Assembly: GCA_947483075.1 (NCBI GenBank)
Contig: CANKLE010000004.1
Location: 62,001-126,000 of the forward strand
Length of the DNA stretch: 64,000 nt
Direction: 5' to 3'
From: Flavobacteriaceae bacterium
GTDB taxonomy: Bacteria > Bacteroidota > Bacteroidia > Flavobacteriales > Flavobacteriaceae
In this document: piece after piece, positions 9,888 through 20,030 of the stretch
How positions within the stretch are numbered: position 1 is the stretch's first letter
How the letters are laid out: every line of letters starts with the position of its first letter
Position numbers and translations under genes: made by a program
The notes under the pieces: generated by a model
Database searches by the model: none
What the model saw: the letters and a program-made list of their open reading frames with translations, nothing else
Told to the model about the DNA's origin: nothing

Positions 9888-12347
9888 TTATAAACGAACG
9901 GAGAGTTTCAAATTAAATACCCGCGTAGTTAAATAATTGGGCACCGCATATTGACTTTTGGTGTACACGTCTCTCACCCACGTATTAGTGATGGCATTTT
10001 GGTTGTTGAACATATTAAAGATTTCAAAACCTACTGCACAATCTTTGAATTTTTTAAGCCAATGGCCCTCCGGACGTTGGCTGTTTTTTTCGGTTAATAC
10101 ATACGAAAATCCAACATCGGCCCGGCGGTAATCGCGCAATCGGTTTTGGTATTGATACGGATCGGCATAAGAGGGTGAACCTCCGGGCAATCCGGTATTG
10201 TAAACAATATTCAAGTACACTTTTACACTGGGAATATTGGGCATATAATCTTGAAATAAGATACCAAACTTAAGCCGTTGATCGGTAGGGCGTGAAATAT
10301 AGCCCCGATTGTCAATGTTTTCCTCCGTTTTTAAATACCCAAAACTCAACCATGATTCAGTGCCTGGCACAAACTCTCCATTGAGGCGCACGTCTAGTCC
10401 TTGGGCAAAAGCCACCGCGGTATTGCTCGCTGCATAACGAATGCGGACGTTTTCGAGTGTATACGGATTGACATCGGTGAGCGATTTATAATAGGCCTCG
10501 GTAACCATTTTAAACGGTCGGTCCCACATCTTGAAACTGTAATCATTGCTGATCACAAAATGAATGGACTTTTGGGCCTTTACGTTGGGATGCACAATTC
10601 CTAACGAATCACGCAGCTCTCGGTAAAAAGGCGGTTGGTAATAATATCCGCCCGACACACGAAAAATCATGTCGCGATCCCAATCGGGTTTAATAGAAAA
10701 CTGTGCGCGTGGACTTACTACCGTTTGGGCAATTCCTGCTGTTGGTGCTCCGCTAACCTGCCATTGGTGTAGACGTACACCGGCATTGTAGGAAACCTCG
10801 CTCGAACCCAATTTGGTTTTCAGACTCCATTGGGCATACCCAGACAATCGATTGATGTTGATGAAATTTTTAGCTCTTACGTTGTGGTAAGGAACCAAAG
10901 GTCCTACGTAGGGCGTGTAGGGTTGGTTGTTTTCGGGAATAAAATTGCGTGGATTCAAAGAAAAACCAGCCGAATCGATGACTTCCCATTCGATGATGCG
11001 GTCCCGAATGTCTTCTCTGGTGTACTTGAACCCCCATTCTATTTGGTGTTTGCTAATGTCGTGAAACCCTTTTACTTCGGCGTTTACAATCAAGGCGTCC
11101 AAGTCGTTTCGCGCATGATTGAGTTGGGAACCAATGGCGCGACTGTAGGTAACATCGCCAAAAGTTTCAGAACCAATATTGCTGTCAATCTCGCCCAGCG
11201 CATAGGCAGCATCAATGTCATAATACTCTTGCTCTAAGGTATGATAGGCCGAGCCAATGGCTTTTAATGTAAAATTATCACTAGCATTGAAGGTGGTTTT
11301 TAGCGCCCCAAAATAGGTTTCGTACTTGTCTTTTTCTTGTCCTTCGTAAAAAATCAATAAGGCAATTGGATCCGAAAGCGTGCCAAAATTGGTTTGACGC
11401 AGCAGGGGTTTGTAATTGTACTTGTTTTGGGCAATATTCCCTAAAAAACTGAATTGCCATTTGGCCGAAGGCGTAAAATTGATATTGGTTTGCACATCGG
11501 CAAAAGTGGGGTGATAATTGGTAGAAGTCTCTTGGCTATTTACCAGCAAACTGTTGTCGCGGTAACGCAAACCGGCCAATCCTGACCATTTTTTGTTTTT
11601 GGAAACGGCATCAACCGCCACGCTTCCGCCCAAAAAACTGGCTTCGGTAGCCAATCCAAAACGAGAAGGTTTGCGGTATGTGATGTCTAAAACAGAAGAC
11701 AATTTATCGCCGTATTTGGCTTGAAAACCCCCAGCAGAAAAATCAACGTTTTGCACTAAATCGGTGTTGGTGAAACTCAATCCTTCTTGCTGACCCGAAC
11801 GAATCAAAAACGGACGGTAAATTTCAACTTCATTGACGTAGACTAAATTTTCGTCGTAGTTTCCGCCTCGCACCGAATATTGCGTACTCAATTCGTTATT
11901 CGAATTTACACCGGGTAAGGTTTTGATGACATTCTCAATTCCGGCATTGGCTCCCGGAATTTTGCGAATTACTTCGGGTTCAATTACGGTAATGCCTTGA
12001 ATGCGTTTGCGGTTGCCCGAAGTTACTGTAACCTCACCCAGGCTCTCGGCTTTGTCGCTGAGTTGTGGATTGAATTCGTAATCTTCGTTGGGTTTTAATT
12101 CTAAAGAAACCGTGTATTTTTTGAGGGTAACATGGGTAAATACTACTTGTATTTTCTTGTTGGCCGGAACCACCAATTGGTAAAAGCCATTCTCGTTTGA
12201 TTTAGTGTTTTTATCGGCGGCACTAATATTTACTTCGCTTACCGCTTGGCCATTTTCATTGAGAATAACCCCTTTTATTCGGGCATTCTGAGCCAAAGCA
12301 AATTGGCAACTAAAAAAGAAAAACAGCAAGTACTTGTAGGTATTCAA
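9888..12347 (-). CDS. TonB-dependent receptor with N-terminal carboxypeptidase-like regulatory domain
   Basis: ARIKGVILNENGQAVSEVNISA...; plug region GIENVIKTLPGVNSNNELSTQYSVRGGNYDENLVYVNEVEIYRP; beta-barrel. Confidence 0.92.
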   Translation of the reverse strand: MNTYKYLLFFFFSCQFALAQNARIKGVILNENGQAVSEVNISAADKNTKSNENGFYQLVVPANKKIQVVFTHVTLKKYTVSLELKPNEDYEFNPQLSDKAESLGEVTVTSGNRKRIQGITVIEPEVIRKIPGANAGIENVIKTLPGVNSNNELSTQYSVRGGNYDENLVYVNEVEIYRPFLIRSGQQEGLSFTNTDLVQNVDFSAGGFQAKYGDKLSSVLDITYRKPSRFGLATEASFLGGSVAVDAVSKNKKWSGLAGLRYRDNSLLVNSQETSTNYHPTFADVQTNINFTPSAKWQFSFLGNIAQNKYNYKPLLRQTNFGTLSDPIALLIFYEGQEKDKYETYFGALKTTFNASDNFTLKAIGSAYHTLEQEYYDIDAAYALGEIDSNIGSETFGDVTYSRAIGSQLNHARNDLDALIVNAEVKGFHDISKHQIEWGFKYTREDIRDRIIEWEVIDSAGFSLNPRNFIPENNQPYTPYVGPLVPYHNVRAKNFININRLSGYAQWSLKTKLGSSEVSYNAGVRLHQWQVSGAPTAGIAQTVVSPRAQFSIKPDWDRDMIFRVSGGYYYQPPFYRELRDSLGIVHPNVKAQKSIHFVISNDYSFKMWDRPFKMVTEAYYKSLTDVNPYTLENVRIRYAASNTAVAFAQGLDVRLNGEFVPGTESWLSFGYLKTEENIDNRGYISRPTDQRLKFGILFQDYMPNIPSVKVYLNIVYNTGLPGGSPSYADPYQYQNRLRDYRRADVGFSYVLTEKNSQRPEGHWLKKFKDCAVGFEIFNMFNNQNAITNTWVRDVYTKSQYAVPNYLTTRVFNLKLSVRL

Positions 12348-12350
12348 GGG

Positions 12351-14048
12351 CTAGGGTTTGGTTTTTTGACTTCTAAAAAATGTGGTTTCAAAGATAGCAG
12401 AATTTCCTACATTATCGGTTACGATGAGTTTTAATTCGTTTTTCCCTTCTAGTAAAAAAGCAGGATCAAAGTAGTGCACCAACTGATCGGATTTGTAATC
12501 GTACTCAAACAAAACCCAAGTAGAATTCAGGTAGCCCATATAGCTTTTAATGCCCGAAGCCGCATCGGTAATCTCAAAATTCAATTGATTTTCTTTGCTT
12601 AGCCAACGCCCTTCGATAGATTTTGGCAACTTTATGGTGGGCGCAATGGTATCAGTATAAAGCAAGTAAGTGCCTAATTTTTTGACGTAGGTTTTGTAGG
12701 TGTTTTTACTAAATTTTGTAGGTGAATAATTGATGTTGCCATTCTCTAACAACCCTAAAAAAGTTTTATCGGGATACTTGTGCAGGCTGTCTGTACAACT
12801 CAACTGAAAATTAGTATGTGCAGGCACAATATCTTCGTGCAATTGCAAGGTGTCTTTCTTGGCGGCAATGCGCAAGTAAAAATCGTCATAAAAAGTTTTG
12901 GCAGGAAAAAAAACGGAAAAATCACCCTGTTCAAAAATGGCATCTTGGTTGGCTTTGACCCATAATTTGGAATCAATTTTTGGGCTGGGAATCACCGCCG
13001 TATCTTTTGCATATTCTATGGGGATTTGAATGCTGGTGGTATTGGCATTGAAATCTGACACTTCTAGGCGGCACAACTGATTCAAATTGGGAACTGGTGT
13101 AAAAATCCCATAGTATTTGTCGGTATGCAACAAACCCCAATTGTTCGGGTTTTTTTGAAATAATTTTTGCACCCGTTGTTTCGTTTTTTTGTAGCGTTCG
13201 TAATCAAGCAACGCATTGACATACCGCATTTCTGCAAAGGGGAAATTATCAAATTGGTAGCCAAAATTGGGTGAACCATTGCTGTAGGTTTGTACTTTAT
13301 ATATTCCATTGGCATTGTAGGAAACATCATCAAAATCATTTGCGGTTATGCCAAAGCCAACGGCTCCATTTACCCGAACATTTTCAGCCAAAAAAGTGCC
13401 GTCTTTTTGTAACGACATATGCAACACAATCGGAACGTTGGATTGATTTACGGTGCTTTCTGCTGTGATTGGATAGGCCAATACACTCGCCACAAAAGGC
13501 CTTTTGGTGTCCTTGAGCAATTTATCAAACCCAAAAAATAAAGGATTGATGATGTTCTCTGTTTTGGTATCGCGGAATTCAAAATGCAAATGAGGGCCAT
13601 CTGATCCGCCTGTATTTCCAGACCAAGCAATCGTGTCGCCTTGAGTAACGACTAGCTCCTTGGCGTTGGGAAAAACTTCTATCTCGAATGACTTTTGATC
13701 GTATTGATTTTTCTTGATGTAGGCTTCTATGGCTCCATTTGCTTTTTGTAAATGTCCATAGACAGTAGTATATCCGTTTGGGTGCGTAATGTAAAGCGCT
13801 TTTCCGTACCCAACAGCTGAAATTTTAATTCGAGACACATAGCCCTCCGCCGAAGCCAATACAGGCAAGCCTTCTTTTTGATTGGTTTTGAAATCGAAAC
13901 CCGAATGAAAATGATTGGGACGTAATTCGCCAAAATTACCCGACAATTGCATGGGAATAGTTAATGGCGATCGAAAATAGTCGGTTGGATAGCTCGATTG
14001 CGCAAAAAATGGCGTAGAAAAAAACAACAACAGAAAGAGGAATCTCAT
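12351..14048 (-). CDS. M23 family metallopeptidase (secreted)
   Basis: GNFGELRPNHFHSGFDFKT...GYTTVYGHLQ...DGPHLHFEFRD LytM motifs; signal peptide. Confidence 0.9.
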   Translation of the reverse strand: MRFLFLLLFFSTPFFAQSSYPTDYFRSPLTIPMQLSGNFGELRPNHFHSGFDFKTNQKEGLPVLASAEGYVSRIKISAVGYGKALYITHPNGYTTVYGHLQKANGAIEAYIKKNQYDQKSFEIEVFPNAKELVVTQGDTIAWSGNTGGSDGPHLHFEFRDTKTENIINPLFFGFDKLLKDTKRPFVASVLAYPITAESTVNQSNVPIVLHMSLQKDGTFLAENVRVNGAVGFGITANDFDDVSYNANGIYKVQTYSNGSPNFGYQFDNFPFAEMRYVNALLDYERYKKTKQRVQKLFQKNPNNWGLLHTDKYYGIFTPVPNLNQLCRLEVSDFNANTTSIQIPIEYAKDTAVIPSPKIDSKLWVKANQDAIFEQGDFSVFFPAKTFYDDFYLRIAAKKDTLQLHEDIVPAHTNFQLSCTDSLHKYPDKTFLGLLENGNINYSPTKFSKNTYKTYVKKLGTYLLYTDTIAPTIKLPKSIEGRWLSKENQLNFEITDAASGIKSYMGYLNSTWVLFEYDYKSDQLVHYFDPAFLLEGKNELKLIVTDNVGNSAIFETTFFRSQKTKP

Positions 14049-14174
14049 GAAAAAAGCTTTGTGCTAAAGTAAAAAAAATAAAGTTTCTATCCTCGTTTTT
14101 AATCAGTTGTAAACGGTTGATTTCGTGTGTAATACCAGTTTACTTCTTGAATTATTTTTTTTTTACCAAAAGTA

Positions 14175-14205
14175 TTGGCATAATTCATTTGTAATGTTAA
14201 CTTTG
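14175..14205 (+). promoter_or_regulatory. Bacteroidetes sigma-A-type promoter (TTG-N20-TAACTTTG)
   Basis: TTG at 14175-14177, TAACTTTG at 14198-14205; 30 nt before the coiled-coil/zapA operon. Confidence 0.6.
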
Positions 14206-14234
14206 TGGAAATAAGTAAGGAATAGGATTTTCAG

Positions 14235-14525
14235 ATGAGTGAAATTGTAGAAATTATTGATACTCTTGAAGGTAGACTAAAAAAACTAGTAGAAAAAATA
14301 GACTTTTTAGAAAAAACCGCTACCCAATTGACCGTCGATTTGCAAAAATCTACACAAACCATACAAACCCAATCGGAGGAGATGGACCGCTTGAAAAAGC
14401 AGTATGACACCCTAAAAATCGCCAATTCATTACTTGGCAGTGAAGAAAACAAAAGAGAGACCAAGCTGAAAATAAATTCATTAATTCGTGAAATTGATTA
14501 CTGCATAGCCCAGCTAGCAGAGTAA
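14235..14525 (+). CDS. Small coiled-coil protein (ZapB-like/conserved hypothetical) upstream of zapA
   Basis: 96-aa heptad-rich protein MSEIVEIIDTLEGRLKKLVEKIDFLEKTATQL...; next to zapA in the same orientation. Confidence 0.7.
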   Translation: MSEIVEIIDTLEGRLKKLVEKIDFLEKTATQLTVDLQKSTQTIQTQSEEMDRLKKQYDTLKIANSLLGSEENKRETKLKINSLIREIDYCIAQLAE

Positions 14526-14531
14526 AAAAAG

Positions 14532-14834
14532 ATGAACGAAAAGCTAAAAATCAAATTATCAATTGCCGATCGCGTCTATCCCCTCACGGTAGAGATGTCG
14601 CAGGAAGAAGGATTGCGAAGTGCATCTAAGAAAATTGATACGATGATTAAGCAGTTTGAAGAAAATTACGCAGTAAGAGACAAACAAGATGTGTTGGCCA
14701 TGTGTGCCTTGCAATTTGCCTCCCAACTGGAACAAAAACAACAAGAAACATCGATTGATGGTACCGATACCATTGAGCGAATTCAAAAATTGAATGATTT
14801 TGTTGCTCAATATCTCGACAAAAAAGACTGGTAA
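14532..14834 (+). CDS. zapA: Cell division protein ZapA
   Basis: MNEKLKIKLSIADRVYPLTVEMSQEEGLRSASKKIDTMIKQFE...ALQFASQLEQ. Confidence 0.88.
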   Translation: MNEKLKIKLSIADRVYPLTVEMSQEEGLRSASKKIDTMIKQFEENYAVRDKQDVLAMCALQFASQLEQKQQETSIDGTDTIERIQKLNDFVAQYLDKKDW

Positions 14835-14879
14835 ACAGTCTAGATTTTATATTATCACGTTCTTAACATAGACTAAAAT

Positions 14880-15046
14880 ACTGCCTACATTAGTTATTTT
14901 TTTGGTAAACTCAACGCTAACAATTTAGAATGAGCAAATCGTCGCTACTAGAGTATGCCTCGCCTCGGCCAGGAAACTTGAACAGCGAGTTAGCTCAAAA
15001 CTTGTCTTTTCGAGTTTATACATTACACCTAATGTAGGCTTTTTTA
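14880..15046 (+). ncRNA. ssrS: Probable 6S-type RNA (zapA-rny intergenic)
   Basis: Perfect 11-bp closing helix gcctacattag (14883-14893)/ctaatgtaggc (15029-15039), about 135 nt enclosed with an internal ctcgc/gcgag stem, followed by T6; located just after zapA as ssrS is in many bacteria. Confidence 0.65.
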
Positions 15047-15067
15047 TATATAAATACTTAAACAAAC

Positions 15068-16630
15068 ATGGACATTTTAACAATACTTATTTCGGGAATT
15101 GCAGGAATCGCAGGAGGATTTTCGGTAGCCAAAGTGCTAGAAAAGAACAACGTTTCCAACCTCATTAAAAGTGCTAAAAAAGACGCTGCTTCAATTTTGA
15201 AAGACGCCAATTTAGAAGCCGAAAACATCAAAAAAGACAAAATTCTTCAAGCCAAAGAGCGATTTATCGAATTGAAAGCCGAGCACGAAGAAGTAATTTT
15301 GGCGCGTGACCGCAAAGTGAACGAAGTAGAAAAACGCACTCGCGATAAAGAGTCTCAAATCTCGAATGAATTGGCCAAAGCCAAAAAAATCAACGACGAT
15401 TACGAGGCCAAAACCACCGAATACCAAACCAAATTAGAACAGCTCGAGAAAAAACAACAAGAGGTAGACCGCATGCACAAAAGCCAATTGAATCAACTGG
15501 AAGTAATCTCCGGTTTATCGGCAGAAGATGCAAGAGATCAACTGATTGAAGGCTTGAAAGCTGAGGCTAAAACCAAGGCAATGGCGCAAATTCAAGACAC
15601 CATCGAAGAAGCCAAATTGACGGCCCAACAAGAAGCCAAGAAAATCATCATCAACACCATACAACGCATCGGAACCGAAGAAGCGGTAGAAAATTGCGTG
15701 TCGGTTTTCAACATCGAATCAGACGACGTAAAAGGACGCATCATTGGACGTGAAGGTCGAAACATTCGTGCCCTAGAAGCTGCTACTGGTGTAGAAATTA
15801 TTGTAGACGATACTCCTGAAGCGATAATCCTTTCTTGTTTTGACCCGGTGCGAAGAGAAATTGCTCGCTTGGCTTTACACAAATTGGTTACCGACGGTCG
15901 TATTCACCCGGCTCGAATTGAAGAAGTGGTTGCAAAAACAGCCAAACAAATAGAGGACGAAATCATTGAGGTAGGAAAACGTACCGTGATTGATTTAGGC
16001 ATACACGGTTTACATCCTGAATTGATCAAAGTAGTAGGACGTATGAAATACCGTTCGTCTTACGGACAAAACTTGTTGCAACACTCGCGTGAAGTATCCA
16101 AATTGTGTGGCTTAATGGCTGCCGAATTGGGCTTGAACGTAAAACTGGCCAAGCGTGCCGGATTGTTGCACGATATCGGTAAAGTGCCCGATACCGAAAG
16201 TGACTTGCCACACGCACTATTGGGTATGCAATGGGCCGAGAAATATGGCGAAAAAGAAGAGGTGTGCAACGCAATTGGAGCCCACCACGACGAAATTGAA
16301 ATGAAATCCTTGTTGTCGCCAATTATTCAAGTATGTGATGCCATCTCGGGTGCACGTCCGGGAGCAAGACGCCAAGTGTTGGATTCGTACATTCAACGTT
16401 TGAAGGACTTAGAAGAAGTAGCCTACGGGTTTGGCGGCGTGAAAAATGCCTATGCCATTCAAGCCGGGAGAGAATTGCGTGTAATTGTAGAAAGCGAAAA
16501 AGTATCAGATGACAATGCTGCTACCCTATCGTTTGAAATCTCGCAAAAAATTCAAACCGAAATGACCTATCCAGGTCAAGTAAAAGTAACGGTAATACGC
16601 GAAACACGTGCCGTGAATATTGCAAAATAA
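15068..16630 (+). CDS. rny: Ribonuclease Y
   Basis: N-terminal TM + coiled coil; KH domain [31 protein letters not shown] domain HDIGK. Confidence 0.96.
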   Translation: MDILTILISGIAGIAGGFSVAKVLEKNNVSNLIKSAKKDAASILKDANLEAENIKKDKILQAKERFIELKAEHEEVILARDRKVNEVEKRTRDKESQISNELAKAKKINDDYEAKTTEYQTKLEQLEKKQQEVDRMHKSQLNQLEVISGLSAEDARDQLIEGLKAEAKTKAMAQIQDTIEEAKLTAQQEAKKIIINTIQRIGTEEAVENCVSVFNIESDDVKGRIIGREGRNIRALEAATGVEIIVDDTPEAIILSCFDPVRREIARLALHKLVTDGRIHPARIEEVVAKTAKQIEDEIIEVGKRTVIDLGIHGLHPELIKVVGRMKYRSSYGQNLLQHSREVSKLCGLMAAELGLNVKLAKRAGLLHDIGKVPDTESDLPHALLGMQWAEKYGEKEEVCNAIGAHHDEIEMKSLLSPIIQVCDAISGARPGARRQVLDSYIQRLKDLEEVAYGFGGVKNAYAIQAGRELRVIVESEKVSDDNAATLSFEISQKIQTEMTYPGQVKVTVIRETRAVNIAK

Positions 16631-16651
16631 TATACTATACAATACGATTGC

Positions 16652-16680
16652 AAAAGACCCTTTTCAGGGTCTTTTTTTTT
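16652..16680 (+). terminator. Rho-independent terminator of rny
   Basis: aagacccttttcagggtctttttttt. Confidence 0.85.
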
Positions 16681-16682
16681 GT

Positions 16683-17147
16683 TTAATTCAATTGATAAAG
16701 CAGACCAATTGTAAATTGTCTAAGTTGGGATTCTTTGTTAAAAAGCACTGCGTAATGGGTGTCAATAGAAAGATGATCATTCAGTTCGTAAGATCCGCCT
16801 AAATTATATCCTATGCGCGTATTCTCGGTTTCGGCGCTATCTAGAGTAAAATCAAAAGCGGGACCGCCTATCAAATAAACTTTCTCTGCCAGGGCAAATT
16901 TTGAGCACAAAGGCACATAGATACTGCTCAATGAACCTTCGTTTCCACTCACCAAAGTATAGTTTACACTCGTTACAAAATGAATAAATTGGTACTGCAT
17001 GCCCACATACAATCCATTGGCTTTGGATGAGACATCTTGAACTGAAATTGATTTGTTTAGCAAACCAGCCCGAACAGAAAAGGCGTGATCTTGGGCTTGA
17101 ACTGCTGTGATAACAAGAAACGTTAAAAAAGTAAAACTAAATTTCAT
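16683..17147 (-). CDS. Small outer-membrane beta-barrel-like protein
   Basis: Signal peptide MKFSFTFLTFLVITAVQAQD; alternating beta pattern; C-terminal aromatic strand FTIGLLYQLN. Confidence 0.6.
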   Translation of the reverse strand: MKFSFTFLTFLVITAVQAQDHAFSVRAGLLNKSISVQDVSSKANGLYVGMQYQFIHFVTSVNYTLVSGNEGSLSSIYVPLCSKFALAEKVYLIGGPAFDFTLDSAETENTRIGYNLGGSYELNDHLSIDTHYAVLFNKESQLRQFTIGLLYQLN

Positions 17148-17218
17148 GGGATGGGTATATAAAATAAAGGCGCAAATATAGGAGTATGCCGCACTAATCC
17201 ATAAACCAAACTATAAAA

Positions 17219-18112
17219 TTACTTGCGCGGATGAAACCTTTGCAATACTTGTGTGAGGTGTTTGCGGTCTAGATGCACATAAATCTCGGTAGTTGTAATC
17301 GACTCGTGGCCCAACAGCAGCTGAATGGAACGCAAATCGGCACCATTTTCTAATAAATGCGTGGCAAACGAATGGCGAAAGGTGTGGGGACTAATGGTTT
17401 TGTGCAAGTTGATTTCTTCGGCCAAGGTCTTGATGATGGTGAACACCATGGCCCGGCTAAGTTGTCGGCCGCGGCGATTGAGAAACAAGGTGTCTTCGTG
17501 GCCTTTTTGAATGGGCAAATGGCTGCGCTTTTGTTGGTAAAAACGAATGAATTTTTGGGTATTTGGACCTATAGGGACAAAGCGTTGTTTGTTGCCTTTA
17601 CCGGTCACTTTGATGAATTCTTCGTCAAAAAATAGATCTGATATTTTGAGCGCAATCAATTCGGATACACGCAACCCACAACCGTACAATGTTTCTAGCA
17701 TCGCTCGATTGCGTTCGCCTTCGGGTTTGGACAAATCGATGGCGGCAATCAAGGCATCAATTTCGGAAACGGCCAAGGTATCCGGCAATTTTCGACCTAT
17801 GCGCGGCGCTTCAATCAATTCCATGGGATTGTCTGTGCGGTAATCTTCAAATATTAAATAACTAAAAAAACTTTTCAAGCCCGAAATGATGCGCGATTGC
17901 GAACGCGGATTGACTTCTTTCGAAATGGCATAAATAAATTGTTGTACTTGCTCTTCTGAAATCTTTACGGGAGAAACAAGCACTTGATTTTGTTCCAAAT
18001 AGGCCATCAAACGCTCGATATCGAAAGTGTAATTGTCAATGGTATTTTTTGACAAGCCCCGTTCGATGCGCAAATAGGATTGAAAATGCTTGAGTAAAGT
18101 GATCCAGTTCAT
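17219..18112 (-). CDS. xerD: Site-specific tyrosine recombinase XerD
   Basis: FLRIERGLSKNTIDNYTFDIERL...LYGCGLRVSELIALKISDL...SPHTFRHSFATHLLENGADLRSIQLLLGHESITTTEIYVHLD. Confidence 0.92.
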   Translation of the reverse strand: MNWITLLKHFQSYLRIERGLSKNTIDNYTFDIERLMAYLEQNQVLVSPVKISEEQVQQFIYAISKEVNPRSQSRIISGLKSFFSYLIFEDYRTDNPMELIEAPRIGRKLPDTLAVSEIDALIAAIDLSKPEGERNRAMLETLYGCGLRVSELIALKISDLFFDEEFIKVTGKGNKQRFVPIGPNTQKFIRFYQQKRSHLPIQKGHEDTLFLNRRGRQLSRAMVFTIIKTLAEEINLHKTISPHTFRHSFATHLLENGADLRSIQLLLGHESITTTEIYVHLDRKHLTQVLQRFHPRK

Positions 18113-18141
18113 TGAAGCAAAGTAACAGTAAAATATAGACA

Positions 18142-18168
18142 TAAAAAAAGCCCCGATTAAGGGGCTCC
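18142..18168 (-). terminator. Rho-independent terminator for the SBBP-repeat gene
   Basis: agccccgattaaggggct with T-run on the minus strand. Confidence 0.75.
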
Positions 18169-18207
18169 TAAATAGGTAATTTCATAATCAATCAATTGAT
18201 AAAAATT

Positions 18208-19929
18208 TTAGTGTTTTATCAGTTTTTGTGTATGTATACCGTTTTCACTTTTCAAGTGTAAAACATAGGTGCCTTTTGCCAATGCAGAAGTTTGTACCAG
18301 GGTTGTATTTGACAATAACGAAATGCGCTGCAACAGTTGCCCTTGTAAAGAATAGAGTTCTGCAACCGTGTTTTGGTAGTTTGTACATGTAATTGTAAAC
18401 TGCTCACGCACAGGGTTGGGGTAAATGCTAAAGCTAGTTTGTGCACTCACCTCTTCGGTGCCAAGTAGCCCACCTAATTTGCAAATAAAACTATCGTTTT
18501 GACCCACCGGAGTCATGTTGAATACAGCAGAATCAGGATCAAAGTCTACAGTCGACGCAAAACGACCTGCTACATAAAGGTTGTTACCCATCACTTTTAT
18601 CGATCGTCCGTCTTCATAATTCGTAAAGCCGCCCATACACCTCGCCCATACAAAATTGCCTGATGCGTCTAATTTAGAAACGTAAATATCACCTCCCCCA
18701 ACTGTTTCTAAATCATAAACACCAATCCCTGGATCAAAATCAATAGTTCCTCCTCCTTGAATTTCGCCTGTAGTATAAATATTACCAAAAGTATCAACTG
18801 CAATGGCTTGGCCAAAATCAGCGCCTATACCTCCTAATACTTTTGCCCAAATAAAGTTACCGTCTGCATCCAACTTGAGTACAAAAGTGTCATAAAAACC
18901 AACCGTAGGAACATTATAAACTGCTACTCCTGGATCAAAATCGATTTGTGTATCATTGATATAACAGATATACCCAGTTATGCATACATTTCCTGAAGAA
19001 TCGACAACCAAATCTTTTCCTGCGTCATTCCCGTCCATGCCTATTTTCTTGGCCCAAACAAAATTTCCACTTGCATTTAATTTTAATATAAATATATCTG
19101 CCTCATTGTTGGTAGCCGATAGAGAATACACACCAATACCCGGATCAAAATCGCAGGCCTCTGGACCATGAAATTCACCGGTTGTAAAAACTTCACCAAA
19201 AGTATTAATGGCAATTGAATAAGCCGCTTCATTGCTTGTACCACCCATTGTTTTAGCCCAAATATAATTTCCGGAGGATGATAATTTCAATACAAAAACA
19301 TCTGAAGATCCAGCGCTAGCTATATTAACTACTCCAGTACCCGGATCAAAGTCTACCGTGTTATAAAAATAACCCGTCAGGAAAATTTCACCCGCTAAAT
19401 TGGTGGCAATAGAAGTTCCACGATCGGTATTATTTGATCCTATTTTCTTCGCCCAAACATAATTTCCAACGGTATCAAATTTGGCAATAAACACATCGTT
19501 ATCTCCTGCAGATGTTATATTTACTACTGCAGCACCTGGATCAAAATCAGCGGTCGAAGAAAACCAGCCCGTGAGCACCACTTCACCCGTTGGGGTAATT
19601 GCGATAGAAAAGCCCAAATCGCTGCCTACTCCACCGATACGTTTGGCCCACACCAAATTCCCGGAAGTATCTAATTTGGAAATAAAAATATCATCGAGAC
19701 CTGCAGACGTTAGATTAAAAACACCAGGTCCTGGATCAAAGTCTGCAGTGCCCGAAAAAGCACCAGTGCTGTAAACATTTCCTGTGTTATCTACTGCAAT
19801 AGAATTGCAAGAATCATCACCCGTTCCACCCTGTTGCTTGGCCCATAGTAAGTTTTGTGCATGCGCAGGCAGTTGTCCAAGGAATAAAAAACAAAAAAAG
19901 GGTAGAGTGAATAGCGTATTTTTTTTCAT
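18208..19929 (-). CDS. SBBP-like repeat protein with T9SS type A C-terminal sorting domain
   Basis: Seven repeats around DFDPGxGVxNLTS...DxFxxKLDxxGNxVWAK; CTD SIYPNPVREQFTI...ALAKGTYVLHLKSENGIHTQKLIKH; start set to MKKNTLFTL. Confidence 0.85.
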   Translation of the reverse strand: MKKNTLFTLPFFCFLFLGQLPAHAQNLLWAKQQGGTGDDSCNSIAVDNTGNVYSTGAFSGTADFDPGPGVFNLTSAGLDDIFISKLDTSGNLVWAKRIGGVGSDLGFSIAITPTGEVVLTGWFSSTADFDPGAAVVNITSAGDNDVFIAKFDTVGNYVWAKKIGSNNTDRGTSIATNLAGEIFLTGYFYNTVDFDPGTGVVNIASAGSSDVFVLKLSSSGNYIWAKTMGGTSNEAAYSIAINTFGEVFTTGEFHGPEACDFDPGIGVYSLSATNNEADIFILKLNASGNFVWAKKIGMDGNDAGKDLVVDSSGNVCITGYICYINDTQIDFDPGVAVYNVPTVGFYDTFVLKLDADGNFIWAKVLGGIGADFGQAIAVDTFGNIYTTGEIQGGGTIDFDPGIGVYDLETVGGGDIYVSKLDASGNFVWARCMGGFTNYEDGRSIKVMGNNLYVAGRFASTVDFDPDSAVFNMTPVGQNDSFICKLGGLLGTEEVSAQTSFSIYPNPVREQFTITCTNYQNTVAELYSLQGQLLQRISLLSNTTLVQTSALAKGTYVLHLKSENGIHTQKLIKH

Positions 19930-19980
19930 TTGTGTAAGAGGAATTAGTCTATTTGAATACAATAATTGGGTGTTAAACAA

Positions 19981-20013
19981 AAAAAACTTGGATAAAAATT
20001 ACCCAAGTTTTTG
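19981..20013. terminator. Terminator hairpin (likely bidirectional) after the small lipoprotein gene
   Basis: aaaacttggataaaaattacccaagtttt. Confidence 0.65.
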
Positions 20014-20030
20014 CCTTCTAACCAATTTAT

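Noticed and set aside
18208-19929. Evenly spaced repeats that might be mistaken for a CRISPR array
   Set aside because: They are degenerate protein-level repeats (~180-190 nt units) in a continuous reading frame; no short identical repeats with unique spacers
19950-19975. Possible third copy of the TACCCA-N4-TGGGTA palindrome upstream of the SBBP-repeat gene (aatacaataattgggtgtt)
   Set aside because: Only partial half-sites in the wrong spacing
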